DNA of 64,000 nt, from positions 260,870-324,869 of the forward strand of contig DFLT01000005.1 of NCBI GenBank assembly GCA_002375465.1, given 5' to 3'. The notes below the pieces were generated by a model. It worked only from the letters and a program-made list of their open reading frames with translations. It ran no database searches and was not told where the DNA came from. Origin of the DNA: Alphaproteobacteria bacterium UBA3612 (GTDB lineage Bacteria; Pseudomonadota; Alphaproteobacteria; Sphingomonadales; Sphingomonadaceae). The position numbers and the translations under genes were made by a program. Shown here one piece after another: positions 34,074 through 42,575 of this stretch (within the stretch, counting starts at the first letter, position 1; each line of letters starts with the position of its first letter).

Positions 34074-34349
34074 ATGGCGGGACTGGCAAGCTTTATCGTG
34101 GTATTGGCGCTGACCTACGTCGGCTTTTTACTGTTGGCGCGAAGCCAGGCAAAATACCGCCCGCCGACGGTTTGGGCAGCTCGGATCCCGCCATATCGGC
34201 TACGGCTATTCGGGGGCTTCTTCCTTGCCCTCGCTCTTGCCGCGGCCCTGCAAATGCAGGGGGTCGGCTTTGGCAGTCTTTTATGGGTCCTGACGGTCGC
34301 CGCCGGAGCAGGAATGGTGTCGCTTCGGCTCGCCACCTCGGCGCGCTAG
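34074..34349 (+). CDS. DUF3325-like small membrane protein
   Basis: Protein of 91 residues with three predicted membrane helices (ASFIVVLALTYVGFLLLA; LFGGFFLALALAAAL; LLWVLTVAAGAGMVSL). The ATG follows the PepSY-TM stop with no gap (TGAATG), so translation is coupled. It matches the pattern of DUF3325 proteins that end DUF3649/PepSY iron operons. No enzymatic motif. Last gene of the siderophore-uptake operon. Confidence 0.72.
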   Translation: MAGLASFIVVLALTYVGFLLLARSQAKYRPPTVWAARIPPYRLRLFGGFFLALALAAALQMQGVGFGSLLWVLTVAAGAGMVSLRLATSAR

Positions 34350-34485
34350 GAGTGTTAAGCTCTTAGTTGAGTTTGGTGACAGGTCGACGGCTTCCCTGGT
34401 CTCGCTAAATCGCTGACAAGCTGAAGCGATGGCGCGTATGCCCGTCAAAGTGACAGCGGTGCACAAGATATTGAAATATATGGAG

Positions 34486-34560
34486 TGGTGACCCCTACGG
34501 GAATCGAACCCGTGTTTCAGCCGTGAGAGGGCCGCGTCCTAACCGCTAGACGAAGGGGCC
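34486..34560 (-). tRNA. tRNA-Glu (anticodon CUC)
   Basis: Seventy-five bases including an encoded CCA (34486-34488). The acceptor stem GGCCCCT pairs with AGGGGTC. The D-arm begins GTCTAGCGGTTAGGAC. The anticodon loop is CTCTCAC, giving CUC, and the T-arm ACGGGTTCGAATCCCGT is canonical. It lies alone between the iron operon and the DAHP synthase gene. Confidence 0.97.
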
Positions 34561-34655
34561 GTCTGCGAGAGCGCGCGAGATATTGCGGGGAAGGGCCGGT
34601 GTCAACCGAAGAGCCCTTCCCCTTTTTCCGCTGCGCCAATGCCAGGCCAGTGCGG

Positions 34656-36038
34656 TCAAGCAGCCGCGGCGATCTGATCCTTGTCGATTTCCTCGCGAAT
34701 GCCCTCGGCCAGCAGGAAGGCAAGTTCGATTGACTGGCTGGCATTTAGCCTGGGGTCGCAATGAGTGTGATACCGATCAGCCAGCGTTTCGTCTGTCACT
34801 GCCGCCGCGCCGCCCGTGCATTCCGTCACATTCTGGCCGGTCATTTCGGCGTGGATACCACCCGCATGGGTGCCCTCGGCCCGGTGCACGGCAAAGAAGC
34901 CGCGAACTTCGGCAAGGATACGTTCGAAGGGGCGCGTCTTGAAACCGGATGCAGCCTTGATGGTATTGCCGTGCATGGGGTCGCAGGACCAGACGACATG
35001 ACGCCCCTCCGCCTTCACACGGCGGACGAGCCGGGGCAGACCGGCCTCCACCTTGTCATGGCCGAACCGCGCGATCAGCGTCAGGCGGCCGGGATCGTTC
35101 GTGGGGTTCAGGACATCGATCATGCGGATGAGGTCGTCAGGCTCCAGCGAGGGGCCCGCCTTCATTGCAATTGGATTATTGACGCCGCGCAGGAATTCGA
35201 CATGCGCCGATCCCGGAAAACGCGTCCGGTCACCAATCCACAACAGATGCGCGCTGGTATCGAACCAGTCGCCGGTCAGCGAATCCTGCCGCGTCATCGC
35301 CTGCTCATAACCCAGGAGGAGCGCCTCGTGGCTGGTATAGAAGTCGGTACCCTTCAGTTGCGGCACGCTTTCCGGATTGACGCCGCACGCCTCCATGAAG
35401 GCAAGCGCCTCGCCAATGCGCGTCGCGACATTCTGATATTTCGCACCCGCTTCTGACGCGCCAACGAAATCGAGGTTCCATTTATGGACCTGGTGCAGAT
35501 TGGCATATCCGCCCTGCGCCAGCGCGCGAAGCAGGTTCAGAGTGGCAGCAGCCTGCATATAGGCACGCTGCATCCGGGCAGGGTCGGGCTCGCGCCCCAC
35601 CTCGTCGAAGCCCATGTCGTTGACGATATCGCCGCGATAGCTGGGCAGGGAGACGCCGCCCTGTTCCTCGGTCGGGCTGGAGCGGGGCTTTGCGAACTGC
35701 CCGGCCATGCGGCCCACCTTCACGACCGGCATCTGGCTGCCAAAGGTAAGGATAACCGCCATCTGCAAAAGCACGCGGAACGTGTCGCGAATATTATTCG
35801 GATGGAATTCCTTGAAACTTTCGGCGCAGTCGCCGCCCTGCAGCAGGAAGCCCTTGCCCGCCGCAACCTGAGCGAGGTCGGCGCGCAGCCGGCGCGCCTC
35901 GCCCGCAAAAACCAGCGGCGGATAGGAACCAAGTAGCTGTTCGGTTTCGGCCAGCGCGGCACCATCGCGATATTCCGGGATGTGCAACGCCTCGAAGTCG
36001 CGCCAGCTGCCCGGCGTCCAGTTTGAAGAATGGGTCAT
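34656..36038 (-). CDS. class II 3-deoxy-7-phosphoheptulonate (DAHP) synthase
   Basis: Protein of 460 residues, normal for the plant-like class II enzyme. It condenses phosphoenolpyruvate and erythrose 4-phosphate, the first step of the shikimate pathway. Seen motifs are WTPGSWR at the N-terminus, GFLLQGGDCAESF, KVGRMAGQFAKPRS (PEP binding), HKWNLDF, WIGDRTR, VWSCDPMHGNT and GGIHAEMTGQNVTEC. The start at 36038 gives the usual MTHSSNWTPGSW beginning. It lies downstream of glutathione reductase, 58 bases away on the same strand, so co-transcription is possible but not required. Confidence 0.95.
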   Translation of the reverse strand: MTHSSNWTPGSWRDFEALHIPEYRDGAALAETEQLLGSYPPLVFAGEARRLRADLAQVAAGKGFLLQGGDCAESFKEFHPNNIRDTFRVLLQMAVILTFGSQMPVVKVGRMAGQFAKPRSSPTEEQGGVSLPSYRGDIVNDMGFDEVGREPDPARMQRAYMQAAATLNLLRALAQGGYANLHQVHKWNLDFVGASEAGAKYQNVATRIGEALAFMEACGVNPESVPQLKGTDFYTSHEALLLGYEQAMTRQDSLTGDWFDTSAHLLWIGDRTRFPGSAHVEFLRGVNNPIAMKAGPSLEPDDLIRMIDVLNPTNDPGRLTLIARFGHDKVEAGLPRLVRRVKAEGRHVVWSCDPMHGNTIKAASGFKTRPFERILAEVRGFFAVHRAEGTHAGGIHAEMTGQNVTECTGGAAAVTDETLADRYHTHCDPRLNASQSIELAFLLAEGIREEIDKDQIAAAA

Positions 36039-36096
36039 AGGGTCATTCTGCCTTATAGAGGCGGCTGCGGCAACTGCGCGGGGCACTCGCCCCATG

Positions 36097-37455
36097 CTAG
36101 CGCATCAGCACCAGCTCTTCCGCCATCGTCGGGTGGATCGCAATTGTCTCGTCCACCTGCTTTTTGGTGAGGCCCGCCTTCACAGCAATCGCCAGCCCTT
36201 GCATGATTTCCGGGGCATCGGGGCCGATCAGATGCGCACCGACCAGCTTGTCCGTCGCGGAATCGACGATCAGCTTATAGAGGCTGCGTTCGTTGCGATC
36301 AGCAAGAACGTTCTTCATCGCGCGAAAATCCGATGTGAATATCTCAACCCCGCCCAGCGTGTCGCGCGCCTGCGATTCGGTCAGCCCGACGGAGGCGATT
36401 GGCGGATGAGAAAATACCGCGCTGGGAACGCAGCTATGGTCCACCGTCCAGGGATTGTCGCCGAACAATGTGTCCGCGACGGCGTGGCCCTCTCGGATCG
36501 CAACCGGGGTCAGCTGGACGCGGTCGGTGACGTCGCCTACCGCGTAAATATTGTCGATATTGGTACGGCTTGCTGCGTCGACCTTGATGGCACCGTTGTC
36601 TTTCAGTTCGACGCCGACTTCCTCAAGTCCAAGTCCCTTCGTATTGGCGGGCCGTCCGATCGCCGCCAGCAGCAGGTCCGTCTCCAACACTTGTCCCTCT
36701 TTCTCGCCCTCGCCAGGGATGACGATGCGGATAACGCCGTCCGCGTCCCGGGTGATCTTCTCGAACGGGGCATTGTAGAGAAATTTTATGCCCTTCACGG
36801 TTGAGATGTGCTGTAGCCGCTCGACGACGGAGTGATCATAGCCGCGCAGCAGCCTGTCAGACCGATTGGCGATCGTGACGTCGACACCCAGTTCGTTGAA
36901 GATTCCGGCGAATTCGTTGGCGATATAGCCACCGCCTGCGATGACGATGCGCTTGGGTAACTTTTCCAGATGGAAAACGTCGTTCGATGTTATGGCCAGT
37001 TCGCTGCCTTCGCACGGGAAGGTGCCCGGATGCGATCCGGTGGCGATCAGTATATATTTTGCCGTGAAGCTTTTGCCGTCCACCTCGACCGTGTGTTTGT
37101 CGGCCAGAACGGCACGCCCCTCGTGAAGGGAAACATCGTGGCTGGTGAGGGTCGACTTGTAGGCCTCTTCGAGTCGGTCAACTTCAGAAAGTACATTGTC
37201 ACGCAGGCAGTCCCAATCGAAGCTCTTGCCTTCGATGTTCCAGCCAAAGCGGCGCGCGTCGACCAGATCCTCTGCGAAGTGCGCGCCGTAAACGAGCAGT
37301 TTCTTTGGCACACAGCCGCGGATGACGCAGGTGCCGCCGACACGATGTTCTTCCGCCAGGCCAACGCGCGCACCATGACCAGCTGCGATCCGGCTCGACC
37401 GAACGCCACCGGAGCCTGCGCCAATTACGAAATAATCATAGTCGAATTCTGCCAA
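36097..37455 (-). CDS. gor: glutathione-disulfide reductase
   Basis: FAD-dependent disulfide reductase of 452 residues. It has the FAD motif FVIGAGSGGVRSSRIAA, the redox-active pair in GGTCVIRGCVPKKL, the NAD(P) motif IAGGGYIANEFAGI, the second FAD motif IYAVGDVTDRVQLTPVA, and the C-terminal catalytic His-Glu in IHPTMAEE. Arginines after the second Rossmann motif (NRSDRLLRGYD) suit NADPH. It keeps the cytosolic glutathione pool reduced. Confidence 0.95.
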   Translation of the reverse strand: MAEFDYDYFVIGAGSGGVRSSRIAAGHGARVGLAEEHRVGGTCVIRGCVPKKLLVYGAHFAEDLVDARRFGWNIEGKSFDWDCLRDNVLSEVDRLEEAYKSTLTSHDVSLHEGRAVLADKHTVEVDGKSFTAKYILIATGSHPGTFPCEGSELAITSNDVFHLEKLPKRIVIAGGGYIANEFAGIFNELGVDVTIANRSDRLLRGYDHSVVERLQHISTVKGIKFLYNAPFEKITRDADGVIRIVIPGEGEKEGQVLETDLLLAAIGRPANTKGLGLEEVGVELKDNGAIKVDAASRTNIDNIYAVGDVTDRVQLTPVAIREGHAVADTLFGDNPWTVDHSCVPSAVFSHPPIASVGLTESQARDTLGGVEIFTSDFRAMKNVLADRNERSLYKLIVDSATDKLVGAHLIGPDAPEIMQGLAIAVKAGLTKKQVDETIAIHPTMAEELVLMR

Positions 37456-37596
37456 GGGGGACCGCCATCCTGATTAGGGGAAACATGAAAATAGGTTCGT
37501 AATTGCGCCTAGCAAGATGACAATGGCTTTGCGATAGCCGCCTCGCATCACTAGAGGCGTGGGCGGGGACGGAGCGGAATAAGAGTAAAGGGGGTA

Positions 37597-37959
37597 ATGC
37601 GTATGGCCGACCCACGTCGTGTGTTCGTCGCCGAGGATAATGGACTTGTAATGATGTCTCTGGAGGGGCTGATAGAGGACATGGGGTGGGAGCTTGTCGG
37701 ACCAGCCACCACGGTCCCAGAAGCGCTGGAACTGGCCGCCGCTTGCGAGGTGGATGTTGCCCTGTTGGACGTCAATCTTGCCGAGGAACGCAGCTATGCC
37801 GTCGCGGCGCTGCTGCAGGAAAGGGGCGTCCCCATCCTGTTTGCCACGGGCTATGACAATGATCTCGGCATGCCGGAATCGTTGAAGGGCGCGCCTGTCA
37901 TCATGAAGCCCTATGCGTTGGATGACATGGAGGAGAAGCTGCGCGAACTGGCCGGCTAG
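37597..37959 (+). CDS. single-domain response regulator
   Basis: Receiver domain alone, 120 residues. It has the acidic pair in VFVAEDNGLV, the phospho-acceptor Asp in VALLDVNLAEE, ATGYDND at the Thr position and the Lys in VIMKPYAL. There is no output domain and no kinase gene beside it. In alphaproteobacteria such proteins often take part in general-stress or chemotaxis-type phosphorelays; which one is unknown. A strong inverted repeat follows the stop codon. ATG 37603 is an alternative start. Confidence 0.9.
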   Translation: MRMADPRRVFVAEDNGLVMMSLEGLIEDMGWELVGPATTVPEALELAAACEVDVALLDVNLAEERSYAVAALLQERGVPILFATGYDNDLGMPESLKGAPVIMKPYALDDMEEKLRELAG

Positions 37960-37966
37960 TTATTGA

Positions 37967-38021
37967 GCCGCGCCCCTCCCGGCCGCAATATCCAAACTGG
38001 CTGGTGCAGGAGGGGCGCGGC
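37967..38021. terminator. 13-bp perfect stem after response regulator
   Basis: GCCGCGCCCCTCC (37967-37979) pairs exactly with GGAGGGGCGCGGC (38009-38021) around a 29-base loop, starting 8 bases after the response-regulator stop. GC-rich, with no T-run, so termination is inferred from position and stem strength. Confidence 0.6.
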
Positions 38022-38125
38022 GCAAGCGGGCATTTCATGCTAACCGAGGAAGACGTCGGCGTGGCGGTGCCTCCCGCCCAAGCCTCGTTGGCGGGGCAAG
38101 TTCAGGCAAGTCAGGTGTAAGGTAT

Positions 38126-38467
38126 ATGGCCCGCAAACATTCGAAACATGGCCCTATTGAGGAAGTGCGGGACGAGGAGGAGGATACCCCGCCAGCGGAG
38201 GTGTCCTGCTGGTTATGTGGTCGGCCCACCGGAAAGATAATCGTGTGGCACCATCCTGTGCCCAAGAGCCGGGGCGGGCGCGATGTTGTTCCCATGCATC
38301 CAATTTGTCAGCAGACCTTAATCGCCAATTTTACCAATTCCGAACTGCAGCGGCATGCGATGGATGTGGACGCGCTTTTGGCTAATCCCAGCGTTCGGAA
38401 GTTCGTCGACTGGATAGCCAAGAAAGATCCGGATTTTACCGCCACTATGGCGAAAAAGCAGCGCTGA
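38126..38467 (+). CDS. small HNH-type zinc protein
   Basis: Protein of 113 residues. A Cys-x-x-Cys pair (SCWLCGRPTGK, residues about 28-38) is followed by IVWHHPVPKSRGGRDVVPMHPICQQTL, with the His-His and second zinc-ligand arrangement of HNH nucleases. The C-terminal part (residues about 70-113) is helical and charged. Single-domain HNH proteins may nick DNA or be only zinc-binding. There is no toxin, methylase or phage gene beside it. Function beyond the fold is unknown. Confidence 0.75.
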   Translation: MARKHSKHGPIEEVRDEEEDTPPAEVSCWLCGRPTGKIIVWHHPVPKSRGGRDVVPMHPICQQTLIANFTNSELQRHAMDVDALLANPSVRKFVDWIAKKDPDFTATMAKKQR

Positions 38468-38812
38468 TAAGCGTATATCGTCGGTGACGAACCGTTTCAT
38501 GCTTGCAAGCCCAGCCTGGCGGGAGAGCGGTGCGCTTGCACGCAATCATCTGGTGGGCGGCGTATGGGTTGATCATATTCCTTGCTAAATGCGCAACGCA
38601 CTTATTGGCATTTATTGCAATGACTGAAGGATAGGCGGCTGAAGTATTCAAGGGATTGAGGCGGATAGGCGGGCGGGGTGACGCACGTTTTCCATGGTTT
38701 GACGTATATGACTATGTGTGCGCCTACCTGTTGAGAGGTGACGGCAAGTTGACCGGCCCCACCGCCGTTCTATCACTTCGAAACCCTTATACTTTAAAGG
38801 AGCCTTCGGAGC
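38468..38812. other. intergenic region, no gene seen
   Basis: About 345 bases upstream of the tannase-like gene. The middle part (38570-38640) is AT-richer and includes TGCG-CAA-CGCA at 38590-38600. AAAGGAG at 38796-38802 is the ribosome-binding site of the next gene. No convincing coding frame or RNA gene. Confidence 0.5.
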
Positions 38813-40429
38813 ATGCTGTTTGACACCTTGAGTGCGAAGTGCGGATATCCGAGGGATGGCAAGAGCCAGGCGATGCTGCGACCGGTTGTCAGATCGCTGG
38901 CGGCCGTGGCGTTCCTTCTTTCGAGCCTGACCGTGGCGGGGGCGCCCAGCGTGGCGCAGGCGAATCTTTCGGATCAGGTGGATCTTTCGGACGCAGCCTG
39001 TTCCGAACTGTCAGACGCGGCATTTAATTTGCCCAAGGAAGTTGCGGTTTCCATCGGAGACGCCCGGCGCGTTGCTGCAACGTCGGACCGACCTGAACTT
39101 TGCCGGGTGCGGGGTTATGTTACGCCGAATACCGGTTTTGAATTGGTTATGCCCATTTCGGGGTGGAATGGTAAGTTCTTTCATGCCGGCTGCACAGGCT
39201 CTTGCGGTTTTGCGGCCGAGTCCGTCTGGACAAAGGAATGCGACTATCCGCTGGCGCGCGGCTATGCCTGCGTAATTTCCGACATGGGGCACCGGGGCAC
39301 TCCTGCTGACGGCCTGTGGGCATGGAAGGATCTTCAGGCGAAGCTGGACTTCGCCTACCGCGCGACCCATCGCACCACGCTTGCGGGCAAAGCCATCGCC
39401 TCGAAATTCTATGGTCAATTGCCGCGCCACTCCTATTTCATGGGCTGTTCGACTGGCGGCCGACAGGGACTTGTTTCAGCTCAGCGTTTCCCCGACGATT
39501 TCGATGGCATCATCGCCGGCGCGCCCGTCGTAAGCGAAGCGGGAACCTCGATGAGCTTTCTGTGGACCCTGCAAAGCCTTCAGGATGAAGATGGCTCACC
39601 AATATTCGACGATCGCAGCCTTGGCGTGCTCCATCGCGGGGCCATTGCAAAGCTGGACGCGCAAGATGGACGGCGCGATGGCGTTATCGATGATCCACTT
39701 GGCGGCTTTGATCCTGTGGACCTGCAATGCCGGGACGGCGCTGCCGATGACTGCCTGACCGCCGAACAGGTGGCGGCTGCTCGCGCCGTTTATCAGGGGC
39801 CCGTTAATTCGGACGGCCGCCCTGTTTATTTCGGCGGCGGTTTCCTTCCCGGATCGGAGATGCCCTGGCGCAGCTTTTTGCCGATCGATGGGCCGGCGGA
39901 GGCGACGCAATCGGGCACGGATACGACCCGCTTTATCCAGTCCGACTTTGGCCCAGGCTGGAATGCCATGGACTTTGATTTCGACAAGGACCCTGATCGC
40001 CTGCGCGAATATGAGGTGCTTTACTCCGCCTCCCACCCGGACCTGCGCGCCTACCGTCAGGCGGGGGGCAAGCTGCTGATTTATCATGGCTGGGCCGATG
40101 CCCGGGTCGCACCGCTGAACAGCGTCGATTATTATCGGATGCTGACGCGCACCATGGGTGGCGCACAGGAAACACGCGCCTTTGCAAGGTTGGTGATGGT
40201 GCCGGGAATGAACCATTGCTGGGGCGGCAACGGCGCCTTTGCGATCGACTATATCCGCGCGATGGAGGATTGGGTTGAGCGCGGGCAGGCCCCCGACACG
40301 CTGAGGGCGGCACATCGCGTGGCGCAGGAGGCGAGCGAGGAGGGGCCGACGTTCATCCATGCATTTCCTGCCCCCGCAGAGACGGAGCGTGACGTCCGCA
40401 TGCTGCCGACCTGGAACGAGGCAGATTAG
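38813..40429 (+). CDS. tannase/feruloyl esterase family protein
   Basis: Secreted alpha/beta hydrolase of 538 residues. A long basic N-region is followed by a hydrophobic signal (SLAAVAFLLSSLTVAGAPSVAQA). The catalytic Ser is in YFMGCSTGGRQG, the Asp in IYHGWADARVAP, and the His in VPGMNHCWGG. Paired cysteines (ACSEL, CRVRG, GCTGSCG) fit the disulfide-stabilised tannase fold. It would release aromatic acids such as gallate or ferulate from esters. AAAGGAG lies 10 bases before the ATG. It is not near any aromatic-acid catabolic gene except the aminobenzoate operon 29 kb away. Confidence 0.9.
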   Translation: MLFDTLSAKCGYPRDGKSQAMLRPVVRSLAAVAFLLSSLTVAGAPSVAQANLSDQVDLSDAACSELSDAAFNLPKEVAVSIGDARRVAATSDRPELCRVRGYVTPNTGFELVMPISGWNGKFFHAGCTGSCGFAAESVWTKECDYPLARGYACVISDMGHRGTPADGLWAWKDLQAKLDFAYRATHRTTLAGKAIASKFYGQLPRHSYFMGCSTGGRQGLVSAQRFPDDFDGIIAGAPVVSEAGTSMSFLWTLQSLQDEDGSPIFDDRSLGVLHRGAIAKLDAQDGRRDGVIDDPLGGFDPVDLQCRDGAADDCLTAEQVAAARAVYQGPVNSDGRPVYFGGGFLPGSEMPWRSFLPIDGPAEATQSGTDTTRFIQSDFGPGWNAMDFDFDKDPDRLREYEVLYSASHPDLRAYRQAGGKLLIYHGWADARVAPLNSVDYYRMLTRTMGGAQETRAFARLVMVPGMNHCWGGNGAFAIDYIRAMEDWVERGQAPDTLRAAHRVAQEASEEGPTFIHAFPAPAETERDVRMLPTWNEAD

Positions 40430-40430
40430 A

Positions 40431-40446
40431 CGCCCGAAAACGGGCG
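40431..40446. terminator. short hairpin between convergent genes
   Basis: CGCCCG-AAAA-CGGGCG directly follows the stop of the tannase-like gene and faces the convergent helicase gene. The stem is 6 bp with no T-run; a weak or bidirectional terminator is the likely role. Confidence 0.45.
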
Positions 40447-40508
40447 GGCTCTCCTCACAAGGTTATCCGGTATTTCCCCAGGCAGCGCCGCCCGCCATGA
40501 ACGCCAGC

Positions 40509-42284
40509 TCAAACAGGCCGTTTTTTGGGTTTGCGAGGCTTGGGCTTTTTACCCGGAACCCCGTTCCGCTCCGGCGAGTTTGCGGGCCGGTCTTTATGGG
40601 GCTTCTTGGCGTAGGAAGCTCCCTTCTTTCGACCCGCAGACGGACCGTTGTTGCGCGAAGGGCGAGTGGAATCCTGGGGAGCGTCGGGAGATAGTTCGAT
40701 ATGGACATCCCCGCCGTTCTCATCTCCCGCAGTTCGCCCTAGCGCATCTGCAAACTTGTCCGCAGCGGCGCGCGGTATCTGGAAGTGGGTCACCCTCGGC
40801 CCGATGCGGATTGCGCCGATCTGGTTGCGGCTAATGTGCCCGCGGCGGCACAGCAGGGGCAACAGCCAGCGCGGATCGGCCTTCTGTTGTCGGCCGATAT
40901 CCATGCGGAACCAAACCACGTCGTCAAAGCCCGGCCTTTGACGCTCTTTTCTTGCTGCGGCCTGCGCTTCCGGTGAATTGATCAGCAATTCCTCAGGCTC
41001 CGGCATTTTGGCCCGGTGCGCCTGGATTAGCATTGCGGCGAGTTCCTGCGGCGTACGCTCGTTCAGCAGGCGTTCGGCCAGTTTCCGATCGGTCTCGTCC
41101 ACTTCGACAGGCATTAGCAGCGTCTTCAGCAGACGCTCGCGATCCATTGCCAGGATCGCCTCCCGGTCGGGCGCGTCGATCCATTCGGCATTGATGCGGG
41201 CGTTGCGCAACATGGACTCTACCCGGCGGCGGCGGGGAAACGGGACCACGATGACCGCCGTGCCCTTTTTTCCCGCGCGGCCGGTTCGGCCAGATCGGTG
41301 TTGCAGCGTTTCTGCATCGCGCGGAATTTCGACGTGAATGACCAGGCTGAGGTTCGGCAAATCGAGACCACGGGCGGCGACATCTGTCGCAACGCACACG
41401 CTTGCCCGTCTGTCGCGCAGGGCCTGCAGGGCCTGATTGCGCTCTGACTGGGAATGTTCACCGGACAGAGCGACGGCTGAAAAGCCGCGTTCCTGCAGGG
41501 TTGCATGCAGATGCCGCACGTTCTCTCGCGTGGCGCAAAAAAGGATTGCGGTGTCCGCCTCATGAAAGCGGAGCAGATTGATTACTGCGTTCTCGATCTC
41601 GGAAGGCGCCACCGTTACAGCCTGATAGGCTATGTCATTATGGCCGCGCTCGCCGCCGCCGGTCGCGATCCGCAGGGCGTCGCGCTGATAACGACGCGCC
41701 AGTGCCTCCATGGGGCGCGGCATTGTCGCCGAGAACAGCAATGTGCGCCGGGTTTCCGGCGCGGCGTCGAGAATTTCCTCAAGTTCTTCGCGGAAGCCCA
41801 TGTCGAGCATCTCGTCGGCTTCATCGAGAACGACGGCGGCTAGTTCCGAAAGGTCAAGCGTACCGCGCTCCAGATGGTCGCGCAGACGGCCCGGCGTACC
41901 GACGACGATCGTTGCGCCTGATTTCAGTTCCCTGCGTTCCTGCGACGGGTTCATTCCGCCGACGCAGGAAACGACCCGAGCCTTCGAATTTTGATACAAC
42001 CAAGTCAGTTCGCGACTGACCTGCAGTGCGAGCTCACGCGTGGGCGCGATCACAAGCGCACCCGGCTTACCGGTCGACTGCACCTGTCCGTCACTGCCCA
42101 GGATTTGCGCTGAAAAGGCAAGCCCGAATGCCACGGTCTTGCCCGAACCCGTTTGTGCGGAGACGATCAGATCGCGTTCCCGCAGATCCGGATCCAGTAC
42201 CGCGGCCTGGACCGGGGTTGGCGCTTCATAGCCTCGTTCCGCCAGGGCATTGGCAAGGCCGGCGGGCAAATCGGAAAATGTCAT
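40509..42284 (-). CDS. DEAD-box RNA helicase with DbpA-type RNA-binding domain
   Basis: ATP-dependent RNA helicase of 591 residues. Helicase motifs are visible in order: Q motif FSDLPAG...PTPVQAAVL, motif I AQTGSGKT, motif II LDEADEML, motif III SAT, and motif VI HRSGRTGRAGKKG. Residues about 460-530 resemble the DbpA C-terminal RRM-like domain (VVWFRMDIGRQQKADPRWLLPLLCRR). A basic tail rich in Lys, Arg and Pro ends the protein. The likely role is ribosomal RNA remodelling during 50S assembly. Confidence 0.92.
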   Translation of the reverse strand: MTFSDLPAGLANALAERGYEAPTPVQAAVLDPDLRERDLIVSAQTGSGKTVAFGLAFSAQILGSDGQVQSTGKPGALVIAPTRELALQVSRELTWLYQNSKARVVSCVGGMNPSQERRELKSGATIVVGTPGRLRDHLERGTLDLSELAAVVLDEADEMLDMGFREELEEILDAAPETRRTLLFSATMPRPMEALARRYQRDALRIATGGGERGHNDIAYQAVTVAPSEIENAVINLLRFHEADTAILFCATRENVRHLHATLQERGFSAVALSGEHSQSERNQALQALRDRRASVCVATDVAARGLDLPNLSLVIHVEIPRDAETLQHRSGRTGRAGKKGTAVIVVPFPRRRRVESMLRNARINAEWIDAPDREAILAMDRERLLKTLLMPVEVDETDRKLAERLLNERTPQELAAMLIQAHRAKMPEPEELLINSPEAQAAARKERQRPGFDDVVWFRMDIGRQQKADPRWLLPLLCRRGHISRNQIGAIRIGPRVTHFQIPRAAADKFADALGRTAGDENGGDVHIELSPDAPQDSTRPSRNNGPSAGRKKGASYAKKPHKDRPANSPERNGVPGKKPKPRKPKKRPV

Positions 42285-42575
42285 GAACTTGGCTTTCGGA
42301 AGGCAAAAGGGGTGCCGGCTTCGCGGCGCGCAAGACGCTGCTCATTTCGGAATCGCATCTGCGGGATCGGCCCGCATCGCGGGATGATGCGCCCCTATAG
42401 CCGATTAATTCGTATTTGGCTGCGATTATTATGCGCAGCCCAGCGCAGCCACCCGCGATCCGGTCCGCTGCTGCCGATCAGTCGGCCATCGCAGATTCCC
42501 GCGAGCAGCGCAGCGTAACCGTTGGACAGAGGAATGAGGTAACTTTGTCGATCAAAGGAAACCCCGTTCCTGCCG

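Noticed and set aside
38590..38600. TGCG-CAA-CGCA as a third Fur-like box
   Set aside because: Half-sites are too short and it is more than 200 bases from the tannase start, which is not an iron gene.
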